Source: Tubiluchus corallicola (taxonomy: Eukaryota; Priapulida; Priapulimorpha; Priapulimorphida; Tubiluchidae). Taken from it: DNA of 64,000 nt. Where the stretch lies: contig JAQGDQ010000375.1 of the NCBI GenBank assembly GCA_030141605.1, positions 141,501 to 205,500 of the forward strand, given 5' to 3'. Positions 49,561 to 61,222 of the stretch are shown here, piece after piece. Positions within the stretch are counted from its first letter, which is position 1. The number at the start of each line of letters is the position of its first letter. The notes under the pieces are model-generated. The model saw only the letters and a list, made by a program, of their open reading frames with translations, was not told the DNA's origin and ran no database searches. The position numbers and the translations under genes were made by a program.

Positions 49561-51494
49561 CTGAAAAATTAACGAAAATGCTGACATCAGTAATTATTGT
49601 ATACCTATACCTACTTATACAAGAAATAAATGACAAAATGTGCAAGTGACTTTAAAACGGGACCACACCAACAGCATCATTCTTATGAAAATAATGGTTT
49701 TTGGTGAAGGAACGCTATACTCAAGTAATCAACCACAAGTTATGAACTATAACACGAGGAAGTACATCAAAGCAGAACAGAACATCTGAGTTACTTATTT
49801 CCAGCCGTGGGACAGCATCTAGCTAAAAATTAGCTTCTAATATTCTTTAGTTTACTGACAGGCGCGCTGCATACGTTTTGTTGTAATGATAATGAAGAGC
49901 AAGAAGGCGTCTCTCAAATTGCAAACTTCTTTACTTAGGTCACCGAGTGGTACAGCGGGGCTTCATATGATAAGCGCTGACGCTAAGACTGGTAACATTG
50001 CAGATATAACTGATCTATTGCAAAAAATACGAGATCCAGAGATACACTAACTACATTGCTAAGTCTAACACAGGCTTACTAACTGACATTTACTAAATAA
50101 CTATGTTAACAGTCTAACACAGGCTTACTAACTGACTCACTGATTAGCTTTTATAATGTTGCCCGGGTAAAGGTTTCTTATTCTTGCAAAAACAGCGCGT
50201 TCTGTCAGTATCAAAACTAAATTCCAAGTTTTACATTTCATGTAACTTACGTAGTCCTGACGAAAAGCTCTATTGTATAAATAACTAAAGCAAAAAGCTT
50301 GTATTTTCAGAGAAGCATTAGTGTGGCACATTCGGTTAGAAAAGCAGGTCGGTAGCACATGTTATTGAGTTTCGTTATAGTAACACGTTATGCTATGAGC
50401 ATTTTGTTTTGCTAAATCAGAATTTAAAGCGTATTTAATGAAACCATTGCTAGTTTTTTTAAACTGTTAAATATATACACTGAAAACGCAAAAGAAGCAT
50501 GCGCCGAGCAATAGATGTTATCTATACCTTAGTGCCTGGGGCAAATAAATTCTTCTGCGAATAGCAGTTTGAAAATGGAGTCGAGCAGCCTTTCTGCGAC
50601 CTTCACTACTTAGCAATTCTGCCTGGGGAGCTAACTCCGTTGATTTAACCGGTTTATTTTAATCTCGTTAAATGTCGTAGTTGCAACCAGTCTCAACAGA
50701 ATGTGTCAAGTGAACAACTCAAAATCAAAGTAGAAACTGTTAATCAAAGCTTTCTATGGATCTTGAACAGTAAAGTGGGAGTTTTAACTTAAATCGGGAA
50801 AACGGTGACTTATTCAACTAAATTTCATTAGATAATATGACCAGGTTTATAAGACATTATACCTACCTTTAGCAAAGTATATAGTACCCATAGACTTTTT
50901 CAGGGATGTCCATTCTATACCTTCAGTGATAATCTGATGTGAGACGAGGAACATCCAAGATGTGGACATACCAATGCTTCGTAGGTAAAGAGTTAACCAG
51001 TCCAACAAGACTGTGTTAATTTCAGTATAAAAATATACTTGTTCCATCTGACTTGATGTAGATCGCAAGTTCTTCCGGTTCTCTTTTATCAACGCCAACA
51101 AAGAATTTTGGCTTCGAAAGTCGCCTGTTCCTCTAGTCCATGTTGCAAAGCTCACATTTTCGAAAGCACCATCGGTATTTCTATATTCCTCGGACAGCTT
51201 TGCTAAAACGGCCCCAATTGTTGCATTGTTAGTGTCAAATTTCGTGTCTCTTTGTACACTGGACAGGGTCAGATACTCCAGCGTTCGGTCTCTTTCCTCC
51301 TGAATGACGGTCATGAGGTGGGTTAATGGTCTGAGAGAAGCAAATGTGTCTGCTAAGTTATTGATTTCTCGAACCATGCTAGCATTTTTTCCGATTTTCG
51401 TCGCACCTTGTGCAATGACGATTAGAACAGGTACAAAGCTCACAACAGCTGCTACTAGTGGCAGCCATAACTTGACGGGTCTTTCTGATGACAT
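49067..51494 (-). CDS. NIT-domain-like two-pass membrane protein, paralogue 1
   Basis: The exons are 51494-50867 and 49560-49067, joined in phase 1 (donor AAAG|GTAGGT, acceptor TTTTTCAG), giving about 373 residues. An N-terminal anchor (LWLPLVAAVVSFVPVLIVIA) is followed by a helical ectodomain of about 290 residues and a second membrane segment (GCIVAIIISLLMWVTACLML). The tail is a short basic one with no catalytic domain. The ectodomain has features of NIT (nitrate/nitrite-sensing) domains: VIQEERDRTLEYLTLSS near the N-end, TWTRGTGDFR, and EINTVLLDWLTLYLRSIG. In animals NIT domains usually sit on receptor guanylate cyclases; here the stop comes directly after the membrane segment. The next gene upstream is a paralogue. 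Family assignment is by pattern, ligand unknown. Confidence 0.7.
50867..51494 (-). CDS. NIT-like paralogue 1, exon 1
   Basis: From ATG (51494), 209 codons plus one base. It contains the N-terminal membrane anchor and most of the NIT-like region, ending SMGTIYFAKG at the splice. Confidence 0.8.
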
Positions 51495-52805
51495 TTTAAA
51501 ACAAAGTAGTAATATAACAATACAACAGACTGTTCAGAAAATTCCTGAGCACTAGAAACACTTGGTATTAGCGTTGAGCTTTTAGATACTGTGCATCGTA
51601 AACTTTGGGTTTTAACCAGTTGTGACAGTAAAAGATGGAAGTTGGAGCCGCCTGGGGGCAACAAATATCAAGACATTCTGCGTCTTTCCCTATGCCATCA
51701 GTCAACCAGCAGGGTCACAAAGTGACACTACTGCGTAAAAGCAAATTTAATATACTTAGTATTAATAAGCACTTAATAGCAAAGTCTTACCCAAACTTAA
51801 ACTGTAAGTCAAAACAATCTACTCTTTTAAATATTGAAAGGAAACATTTTTTTCAAAAATCACTTATCTGAAAGAATTATTACCACACAAACACAATTTC
51901 GCGTTCGCGCCACTAGTTCTTCGCTGTTGCTTGGATTTCGCCATTCGCTAGTTAAAAGGCACTAGCGCCTGCATTTTCAGAAACACATTGCACAAAAAAC
52001 AGGTGCTGCACCTCTCAGATCAGATGCGTTAGTTAGTGATAAACTACACACGTTCGACAGCTTTTGCGTGAGCCAAGCGGTAATTTTGAAATTTGAATTT
52101 TTACCTTAAAACTTGCTTGTTTTAGTATAATACACTAAATATCTTACAGTTATGTTAACTTAAGATTATGTTAGTGTGTGATGTCATAATTAGTTGGGCT
52201 CGCCCGCCGTTAATTAAGATTCTAATCTATTATTTAATTATCAGAAACCCTTTCGCAGTATTATTGATGTTAAAATATAAAGTTTTACCGTACTTGAAAA
52301 TGGAGTAGTAGATGAAAAATCATCCTGTCTTCCTTTAAATCTAATCTACAATTGAATTAAAGTAAATGATATAATATTTAACAATGTTAAATAAAATTAT
52401 TGACAAAACGTTTTTACATACAATCGATATATGATTTTATAGTAAGGTACAAAATTTTTATATATTTGTAAGAAAATAACAGAGCCTGTAGTTTATTTGA
52501 TTTATTTATTGTAGAATTATTAGTAACGTGTAATAATCTCTAGTCCCAGGAGGTCCTTGAAACAAGAAAACATTGTCAGAAGCATACATGCCCAGATCTC
52601 AATACTGACTTGTATACTATAATGCATAGTGCTGGTGTGCATGCTTTAGGCAGCGCATAACTGCTGATCCATGCAAAAGTGGTCACAACCTTTGCTGTTT
52701 CTTGGTATTTCTTCAGGCATTTTTTTCTTTGTTAAAATCGTTTTTATGTTGTACTGTATACGGTAATGAATCTGATAAGCCGTCACCGCACCGCATCAAC
52801 TACGG

Positions 52806-53518
52806 TCAACAAATTGGCGTTTCTTGTTGCTGTTGCTCGCCTGTTGGTGATTCTGACTTTTCTTGTTGCTGTTGCTCGCCTGTCGGTGATTCTGACTTTT
52901 CTTGTTGCTGTTGCTCGCCTGTTGGTGATTCTGACTTTTTAATTTCGCTCCCTTCGGCGCAATTGGATAGATCGATTATGTTAATTGGACTCTCACGGCG
53001 TTCACTGTCCCGGCGTTCTTTTATGCATTCTAAAGATGTATTCCGCTTGGGTGCCGCCTTGGTGTAAACTGATACGGACCTAATTGCTGTAGCCATCATG
53101 CACCGCATCTGCGATTTGTACACACCTTTAGAAATATCAGACAACACCATGGCTGATATTATCCACAATATTACACAGATTATGATAGCAGCAATACCAC
53201 CCGCCACGCGGGTGGATAACGTGTTCACTAACTCTAACATGTCGTTAGTTATCTCCTTTTCTAGCATCGCTATTGCTTTTTTACCGGTGTAGATGTACAT
53301 TTTACCGAGTTTAACCCACTTGTTAGCAACTGTTATTTTATTCTCTCCAGATGGTCTTCTAGTGTGGTGTTCCTCTAGTTGTCTTTCTGCTTCTTGCAGT
53401 TCTGCTAGTGCTCCTCTGAGCTCATCCGTAGATGGACTCTTGTACCTGGGAACATCAGCGTAATTTCTGAGATTTATTTTATTTAAAAACAGTCGATATT
53501 CCTCTGATGTTAATCTGC
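52806..53518 (-). CDS. NIT-like paralogue 2, exon 2
   Basis: It begins RLTSEEYRLFLNKINLRNYA, contains a charged helix (ELRGALAELQEAERQLEEHH), the second membrane segment and the repeat-bearing tail ending QQQQETPIC-stop. Confidence 0.8.
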
Positions 53519-54588
53519 CTAGAAAAAATAGTAAAATCTTTATTTTGTAAGAGGTCGATAGTCAGAAATTAAAGCAAAACAAGTTTGCACGTAAGTAGTT
53601 CTACACATTTATTCAAAGCTATAATCTAAAAGAATTAAAATGACATTGAATCTTCAAAATACTCTAGAGGCGAAATCGCGCGTGCTTCAATTATAATTAT
53701 TAACGTAAACGCAGCTATCGGTAATTTTCGAATAAAGTGAATTTGTAAGATTTTTTTGTTACAGAAAGTAAGTAGCAAATGAATTGTGCTACTTCTAGCT
53801 AATACATTTTTCAAAGTGAGAAAGATTGTTTTTGTTGTTGTTGTTGTTGTTGCACAAATTTTAATGTATTTATAGCAAATCCATGTGTCTTCTGAACTGA
53901 CTTGAGATTACAAAATTGACATCAACTCGAACTGACAAAAAAAGCAAAAAATTACCAAATGCATACCTTGAAGAAAGTATACTGTTCCCAACGTTTTTAC
54001 CACGGACGCCCACACCACATGTTCAACCAGTGTTTGGTACAGCAGAACTTTTTCCCATAAAACTGTTTCTATGGATCTTAGAGGTAACTTCATCAGACTT
54101 AACAATTCGTTGTTGAACTTTTGAAAGTACTGTATTTGATTCATAGTATTCCAGGTAACTAACGCTTTCCTTTTAGAACGAATGTGAGCAGCGAGTTCTT
54201 TTGGTGTTCTAAACAAACCGTGTCCTCTAACCCACAAGTTCATACTAGCGCTAGCCAGCACGCTATCAGTGTGTGCATGTCGTTTCTTTAACTCATCCAA
54301 AACTAAAGTCAAAATGCGATTCCTATCATCACTAGATATAATCTTGGTGACGTTGTTCAGTGTCCCATACTCGACAGATTTTTCTAGTTCTTCTTGTAAG
54401 GCTAACACAATTTTACTAAAAGGAATCACAGAATTTTTGAATTTCAAGTCAATCACATCCACTTCTCGAGTCTCAGCCAAAGCCCACTTTATCCAGAATG
54501 AGTTTTGTACCACCACAATTATGCACACGATTAAACTAAGCCCGATAACAAAAGAAATGCAAATACGCAGGAGAAGTTTATTTTCCAT
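52806..54588 (-). CDS. NIT-domain-like two-pass membrane protein, paralogue 2
   Basis: The exons are 54588-53967 and 53518-52806, joined in phase 1 at the same protein position as paralogue 1 (CAAG|GTATGC; acceptor TTTTTTCTAG), giving about 444 residues. Layout: anchor (LLLRICISFVIGLSLIVCII), ectodomain, second membrane segment (GGIAAIIICVILWIISAMVL), then an 80-residue tail. Residues shared with paralogue 1 include LWVRGHGLFRT, LPLRSIE and TLGTVYFLQG. The N-terminal ER..T.EYLTLSS motif is weaker here (ELEKSVEYGTLNN). The tail is basic, then ends in three copies of KSESPTGEQQQQE. The two genes are tandem, same strand, 1.3 kb apart, and clearly an old duplication. No kinase, cyclase or HAMP domain is seen. 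Confidence 0.7.
52821..52937 (-). repeat. Coding 39-bp repeat, three units
   Basis: Three almost identical 39-bp units encode KSESPTGEQQQQE three times at the C-terminus of paralogue 2. The length is a multiple of three, so copy-number change would keep frame. SP-T sites could be phosphorylated. Confidence 0.92.
53967..54588 (-). CDS. NIT-like paralogue 2, exon 1
   Basis: From ATG (54588), 207 codons plus one base, ending TLGTVYFLQG. The frame continues into the intron to 53908, but the CAAG|GTATGC donor fits the paralogue's intron position exactly. Confidence 0.8.
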
Positions 54589-55081
54589 GATTCAAGCTGT
54601 CAGATAATACGTTTGTAGTTCACAAGTGAAAGAGAAATAAAATAAATTTAGTGTCAGTAAAGGAGTATAAATAATTCCAAGCACTCAAGCATATAAATTT
54701 AGCTCGCGGGTGAAAATAAAACGTAATCGATACCATGTTTGTATTTGGTCCGTAGTATCATACCAACACCATTTAGTTCGTGCAAAGGATAATGTAGGTA
54801 GGCTGAGTGTCACTTTGTCAAATACTTTTTGTCAGTTTTGTCACCTAGTCTCCGAGGTGAATGGCCGTGCTCTCGCGCCCTGCGATAATCAGTGTAGTGG
54901 AACGTAACAATAATTGAATTTACGTCACGCATAGTGTTTAGCTAGCATGTTATTTAAAGAATAGTGAAAAGTAACTATAAAGTCTGTTTGGTACAGAAAA
55001 TCTATTATTTTATGGTGAACATTTTATATTAAATATAAATATTTAATGTGAAAGTTAATAGTGTGACACAAGTTACATGAT

Positions 55082-56674
55082 ATGGCAAATTCAACTAAAT
55101 CAGCTGACATTGGTAAGATTACGATTCCGCTAATAAGAGAAAAACTATATGAATCATTCCCGAATCAAATCACTATAAATGAGCACGTTGAGTTACACAA
55201 CTTGGTGTATGGCATGACGTATGCAATGAATATTCTAGAGCCGAGGGCGAAAGTAACTGTGACCAGTAATGACCAGAAACAGTATTCAAGTTACAAATTA
55301 AGCGTCTCAAGAAAAGTTACTATGATGTACATTAACAATGACAATGGTACAGTACAAATAACTAACAGCTGTTACCTAAAGTGGTGTTGGGAAAATTTGT
55401 GTGAATGTCTGAAACTGGCACAACGTCATCCTCAAATCTACACTCAGGATAATATCATTCTCCATAGTGAAGCGGAATATCCTAGTGCGATACAGTTAAA
55501 CACACCCAAACTTGATTATGTAATGAAAGACTCTCTCTCTCTCAGATGGTAATGAAGCTCATAACGTAAAAACATTGAGGCGTCCAACATGCCTATTTCA
55601 ACCAAATTTAGACCTAGGATTTGACACGATAAATGACAATAGAGACGCACTACAAAAACAACTAGAAAAGCTAAATGAGCTAATTCTGAACCAGAATACT
55701 AGGCTAAGTAAAATCGAAGATGCCTTAAGTGCAAAGCCTAGACCATCTATAAATGTTGAGACACAGACGGATAACAGCGTACTAGAAAAGACAGACACAT
55801 ATGGCAGAAAAACAGATAACAGAGAAAATGTGCACAAGACCAACACCAGCGAGATGCGACATAATCCTACACCAAAAACTCTGAATGCTGCGACAGAGAC
55901 CCTCATTTTAGGTTATTCGAGAACCAGATATCTAAACCCACAAGACATTTGCAGAAACATTCAAGTACACTCTTATAGGGAAATTACTATGGAGGAACTC
56001 AAAGAACTTGTTGCGACTCAGTCTCCTCCAAAAAAGATTGAAAGTGTCATTCTTACATGTGGAGTTAACGACATTAAACAAGCGCTGGAGCATGCCAGCA
56101 AGAGAAAGAAATGGTTGCCGATTTAATCAGGAACACCCAGGACTGTATAGGTAATATTAAAGCAAAATTTGACTGTTGTAATATATTTGTTTGTAGTATC
56201 CCCACGCTTAGATCAAGTACGCACTCGCTAATGTGATTGATATTGCAAAGGCTAATTAAAGCATTCGCTCGTACAATGACCAGTTGCTTAATATGACAGA
56301 ATTTGTGATTTAGTCAGCCATTTCACAGATGAGAAATTAATGGCTAGAGATGGCTTGCATTTTTGTAGGCTGGGGGTCAGCAAGTTACCAGAACGTATGA
56401 AATTGTGTATAAACGACAAAGATCATTGGTACAGAGTGAAAAAAGCAACAGCTATCACGTATCTAGAGTACCTTCTGTAGAAAACAGTAATTTTAAGCCG
56501 TCAACCTATGCTAATGCAGTCAATGGGCCTTATCCTTTAAATGTGTCGAAGTCTGGCCTACTGCCGACCCCGTTTGTAACAAACCAACACGATTTTGCAA
56601 ACACAGAACCCTACATACAAAACAGTCAATCATTTGAAAAGCAAGGTGAACTAAAAAGGCCTTTAAAACACTGA
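55082..56674 (+). pseudogene. LINE ORF1 remnant: coiled coil and SGNH esterase
   Basis: The first frame (55082-55549) gives a 156-residue N-terminal part, MANSTKSADIGKITIPLIRE onward, that I do not recognise. A frame change leads into a coiled coil (LQKQLEKLNELILNQNTRL) and an esterase-like domain with block I LILGYSRTRYLNP (the usual GDS is GYS here), block III LTCGVNDIKQ and, after further breaks, the catalytic DGLHF near 56370. Such SGNH domains are known in CR1-type ORF1 proteins. The tail (56405-56674) is polar. At least three frame breaks. Confidence 0.7.
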
Positions 56675-56818
56675 TGCGTGAACTCGTTGCTAAGGTCATA
56701 TAGAAATATATAGCACGCATAATTAGAACCCCAGAATAAAATAAAAAGTATTTTCGTACTAATAAATGTACACTAAGCTGTTTTTATCATTTTACTGTTT
56801 ATATATTTTATCTAAATA

Positions 56819-57544
56819 ATGGGTTACAATTTCATTATTAAATTCAAATTTGTCACGATAATTGCTGTACTCGTCTTAAATAATTTCATTTCACAATATA
56901 GAATAGCTAGGACTGCGTTTAATGATGGAAGTAACTGTGAAATACAATTAGTTATATCTTTCTCTTGTCATATGATATTTCTAATCAGCATACAAACATT
57001 CACGAACGTAGCAAAGAAATTACCAGTTAGTGTGTTAATAATAATTATAGATATGTGGAAAATTAACAGTATATCAACATTTTACTCATTGTACTTCGTT
57101 CAAAACGCAATTAGAATTTTATATTACATAACTATTTATTGTGGATGCATTAAGCCGAGTAAACTATGTACAAAATTAATTTTTATAACAGCAGTATGCT
57201 TACTTTCGAGCTCAGAAAATATCACTGTATATGTGGTTGAATTGAGGCATCTGTATTACAAACAATACGTCACGCGATTAACTCTCTTTACCATTGTAAT
57301 ACTATCGTTACTAATATCGCTTTATACAAAGGTTCGAAAGCAAATTCGTTTGGTGCAGCCCTACTATAAGTGCATACAAACTATTGCAAGAGTGATTCAA
57401 ATTTATACTAACTTTACACATGCACTATTAATTACTGTTTTGCTACTCATATTAGGAGGAATCGAAAGTAACCCAGGCGCAACGAAATACAATAACCAAA
57501 CAATAAATACAGAATTAAAAAGTTTTATTTACAATTATAAATAA
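56819..57544 (+). CDS. Hydrophobic LINE segment with terminal 2A-like motif
   Basis: An intact 241-residue frame, strongly hydrophobic, with about six possible membrane segments. It ends VLLLILGGIESNPGA and 20 further residues. The motif resembles the 2A-like (D/G)(V/I)ExNPGP peptides reported near the start of ORF2 in APE-type LINEs. The last residue is A rather than P, so ribosome skipping would not be expected from this copy. The hydrophobic leader is longer than a simple signal sequence. It precedes the endonuclease in position; a frame break separates them. Confidence 0.6.
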   Translation: MGYNFIIKFKFVTIIAVLVLNNFISQYRIARTAFNDGSNCEIQLVISFSCHMIFLISIQTFTNVAKKLPVSVLIIIIDMWKINSISTFYSLYFVQNAIRILYYITIYCGCIKPSKLCTKLIFITAVCLLSSSENITVYVVELRHLYYKQYVTRLTLFTIVILSLLISLYTKVRKQIRLVQPYYKCIQTIARVIQIYTNFTHALLITVLLLILGGIESNPGATKYNNQTINTELKSFIYNYK

Positions 57545-57559
57545 CATCTAAAGTTCCTT

Positions 57560-60400
57560 CACATTAATATTCAAAGCTTAGTAAAAAAAACATGAATATC
57601 TAAAAAATACAGTCCATGCCACGGACATTCTGATTATTGTCATAAGTGAAACATGGCTACATAAACAAATTTCAAGTACTTCAATACAGTTACCAAATCA
57701 CACATTATGCAGAAGGGATCGAACGAAAAACAAAAAAGGAGGAGGAGTAGCCATCTATATACCATCACATTTCACAGCCACAGAAACAAAGGGTATGCGA
57801 ACAGGAAAGATTGAATCTCTGTGGTGCAACATCGGGGATTACTTAGTATGCACTGTTTATAGACCCCCAAATACTAAATTAAAAACTTTTTCAAATACTT
57901 CGGAATAGAATTAGAAAGAGCAGTATTTGAAAACAAACAAATCTTAATTATGGGCGATTTTAATGTTAACACTCTTACTAATAATACTGCTTCATATCAA
58001 AGTACAAAGAACTTCTAACTTTATTTAATGTGGAACTATTAAACAACGATAAACCAACAAGGCGCAGTAAAACGTCTTTTACTTTAATTGATCATTTTAT
58101 TACTAATAACCCTTGCAAATTTATAGCTCATGACAGTATACCTTGTGAATATTCAGATCACAATTTCATACTTACTGCTGATAAATTATTCCACTTAAAT
58201 GCAGCAAATCATAATTCGTGTTGGAAAAGTTTGAAAGATTTCACACACTATAATGAGACATACTTTTAAATGACTTGCTAAAATTAACTGGAGCGAGATA
58301 TATCTTACAACAAATATAAACACTCAAATAGACATTTTAATAAGCAATATCCAATACTGCTTAGATCTTCATGCACCTTTCAAAAAAGTTAAAGAATTGA
58401 ACATCAAATCAAAGCTTAATTGTGAAAGTAATTGGACAAATGTTGAACTTAATGATTTAAGAAATAATAAAAATAACCTATATAACATATGACTTAACAC
58501 TAAATATAAAAATGACCACATAAAGTACAAGAAAGCTAGAAACAAATTCAACAATCTTAATACAATTCTAAAAATAGATATATTCAAGAACAATGTAGTA
58601 GTGCCTGCACTGCAAAAGAAAAATTGACAGTGATCAACAATGTTATAAAAATAAACAAAATAAGGTAAATCAACAATATCACAATAACGAAACCCAAAGA
58701 TATTGCAAATTTGTTAAATGAGACGTTTGTTAACCTCGGAAACTTTAATTTGCAGAATGATTATACTGATACCATAAAAGACAAACTAAAAACTGTAGGA
58801 CCTGCAAATAACCAATTTTCATTTTCCAGTGTTACTTTTGCTGATATTTTAAAAATAATATATAATTTAGATGCCAATCAAGGTAGTGGAACATCTGACA
58901 TACCAATAAAAATTCTAAAGGACAGTATGCATTTAATTGCTCCACATATAACTTATATCACTAACCAAATAATAATGCGTGGCAAATTTCCTGATCAATG
59001 CAAAACAGCTAATATTACACCAATCCACAAAAAGAATGCTAAAGATGAACCAATAAATTACAGACCAGTATCAATAGTTCATTGTATGAGTAAAATTTGG
59101 GAAAGAGTAATCTATGATCAAATTCTTACATATGTCAATCAAAATGAACTCTTATCGAAACATCAATTCGGATTTAGAAAAAAAACATTCAACTGTCGAT
59201 GCTATAATAAACGTAACTCAAAACTGGCGAGATAATCTTGTTAAAAACAAATATGTGGCAGCAGCTTTTCTAGATTTAAGTGAAGCTTTCGACAGTTAAA
59301 TCACACACTACTATTAGATAATTTAAAAGAACTTGGATTTGAACAATCAGCATTAAAATTAATTAATGATTACCTACAAAATAGAAAGCAGCCGGTTAAA
59401 ATAAACTCAACAACATTCTCAGATTGGGCTAACCTTCAACGAGGTATCCCGCAGGGCACACTGTTGGGAAATCTACTGTTTAACCTTTACATCAACAATA
59501 TTTCTAACGTTCTACAACATTCAAGTATTACGCAATATGCAGACGACACGACTATTTATCTGGCCCACGAGAATATCAGCATTGCAAGACAGTACCTAGA
59601 AAAAGACATAAAGAATATCAACATGGCATTTAATTATTATAAGCTAAAAATTAATAGTTGGCAAAACAGAATGTATGGTATTATCCACAACAATTAACAA
59701 TACTGAAAATACAGCTGCTGTATCCTTGCAAATAGAAAATGATATTACCGTGCAGTCAAAAGTTGTTAATTTCTTAGGCGTTAAGTTGGCCAGCATGCTT
59801 ACATGGGAAGAGCAGTTCATCAACATTTATAAAAAAAAGGCATTAAGTACTTCGTACCTTCGACAAATCTGAAGACAGCTATCAAAACAAACAAAAATTC
59901 TAATTTACAAAACTTTAATTTTGCCCCATTGTTTATATGCCTGCATACTGTACCAAAAAGAGGGTCATACATCAAATAGTTAATGGTCATTCTTTGAAAT
60001 CATCTCACAATACAAGTAAATATTCTGCCACCTCTTTAAGAAACTCCATGAAAATCCCGATATTAGAAGCCCTCAGAGATTATCAAACTCTCCTGTTTCT
60101 CTATAAATATTTCAACAATATTAATTCTCCTTTCAAAAACAATAAGCTCCCACTTCTTAAAAACCCCAGTATAAATAACAGAACACTAAATTTAAGAAAC
60201 ATTAGATCGAACAATCAATATGGAAAGAATTCCATTACTAAGCAAGCAATATAACTTTGGAATTCATTACCGACAGCACTAAAACACAGCTCTTTATCAA
60301 TATTCAAGTCTAAATTAAAAAAACACTTAATGACTCGTTTTGAATATCCGACATACGAACACGATGATACTTACTCAGATCATAATTTTATTTTTCCTAG
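57560..60400 (+). pseudogene. LINE ORF2 remnant: endonuclease and reverse transcriptase
   Basis: Endonuclease landmarks spread over changing frames: SETWL (about 57640), RRDRTKNKKGGGVAIYIP, IESLWCNI, YRPPNT (about 57865), MGDFNVN (about 57950) and SDHNFIL (about 58160). RT landmarks: GTSDIPIKIL, ITPIHKK, NYRPVSI, QFGFRK plus HSTVDAI in a shifted frame, FLDLSEAFD, GIPQGTLLG and the catalytic YADDT (59539-59553). The C-terminal tail gives LWNSLPTALKHSS. At least six frameshifts or stops; dead copy. The motif wording fits CR1/Jockey-type elements. Confidence 0.88.
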
Positions 60401-60571
60401 ACCTTACTAAACTAGTTTATATTTTATTTTTGAATTTCTAGTTACACTTAGAGTTTATAGCTTGCACCAGACGCATTTGCCCAGAACAGTGTATGTTTTT
60501 TATATGAACTAACACTAATTGTCTGTCTTTTATTATGATGGTCAATGTTTTTAAAATGGCAAATAAAGAGA

Positions 60572-60905
<334 letters not shown>

Positions 60906-61134
60906 AATGTATTTGTTAATGAAGAAACAGAAAAACATTTAGCATTTTATGGCAACTTAGTTAGTTAATTTTTTTAAGAACGGTGCAATTTGATGTACCT
61001 TTACCGTTATCATTGCTCAGTTGATCATTGGCTCAACTCATTCACTCACGCACGCACACAATTGCTTCATAATTACATAACTTTTGAAATCAAATTTACT
61101 TGAAAAGACAAGACAAGAAATGCGAAAAAAATTG

Positions 61135-61222
61135 TGGCACAGTATGAATTTGAACCAGGGACCTTACATTTAATTGGCGGATGTCATAACCCCATAACCA
61201 CTAGACTACCGGTATTGGCACC
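61135..61222 (-). ncRNA. tRNA-derived SINE head
   Basis: Minus strand: GGTAGTCTAGTGGTTATGG (A box) and, 30 nt on, CCTGGTTCAAATTC (B box); the ends GGTGCCA/TGTGCCAC pair partly. No intact anticodon arm, so a SINE or pseudogene. Confidence 0.55.

Noticed and set aside
49920-50000. Possible tRNA-like GGTCACCGAGTGGTACAGCGG
   Set aside because: An A-box-like stretch only; no B box or pairing acceptor stem follows.
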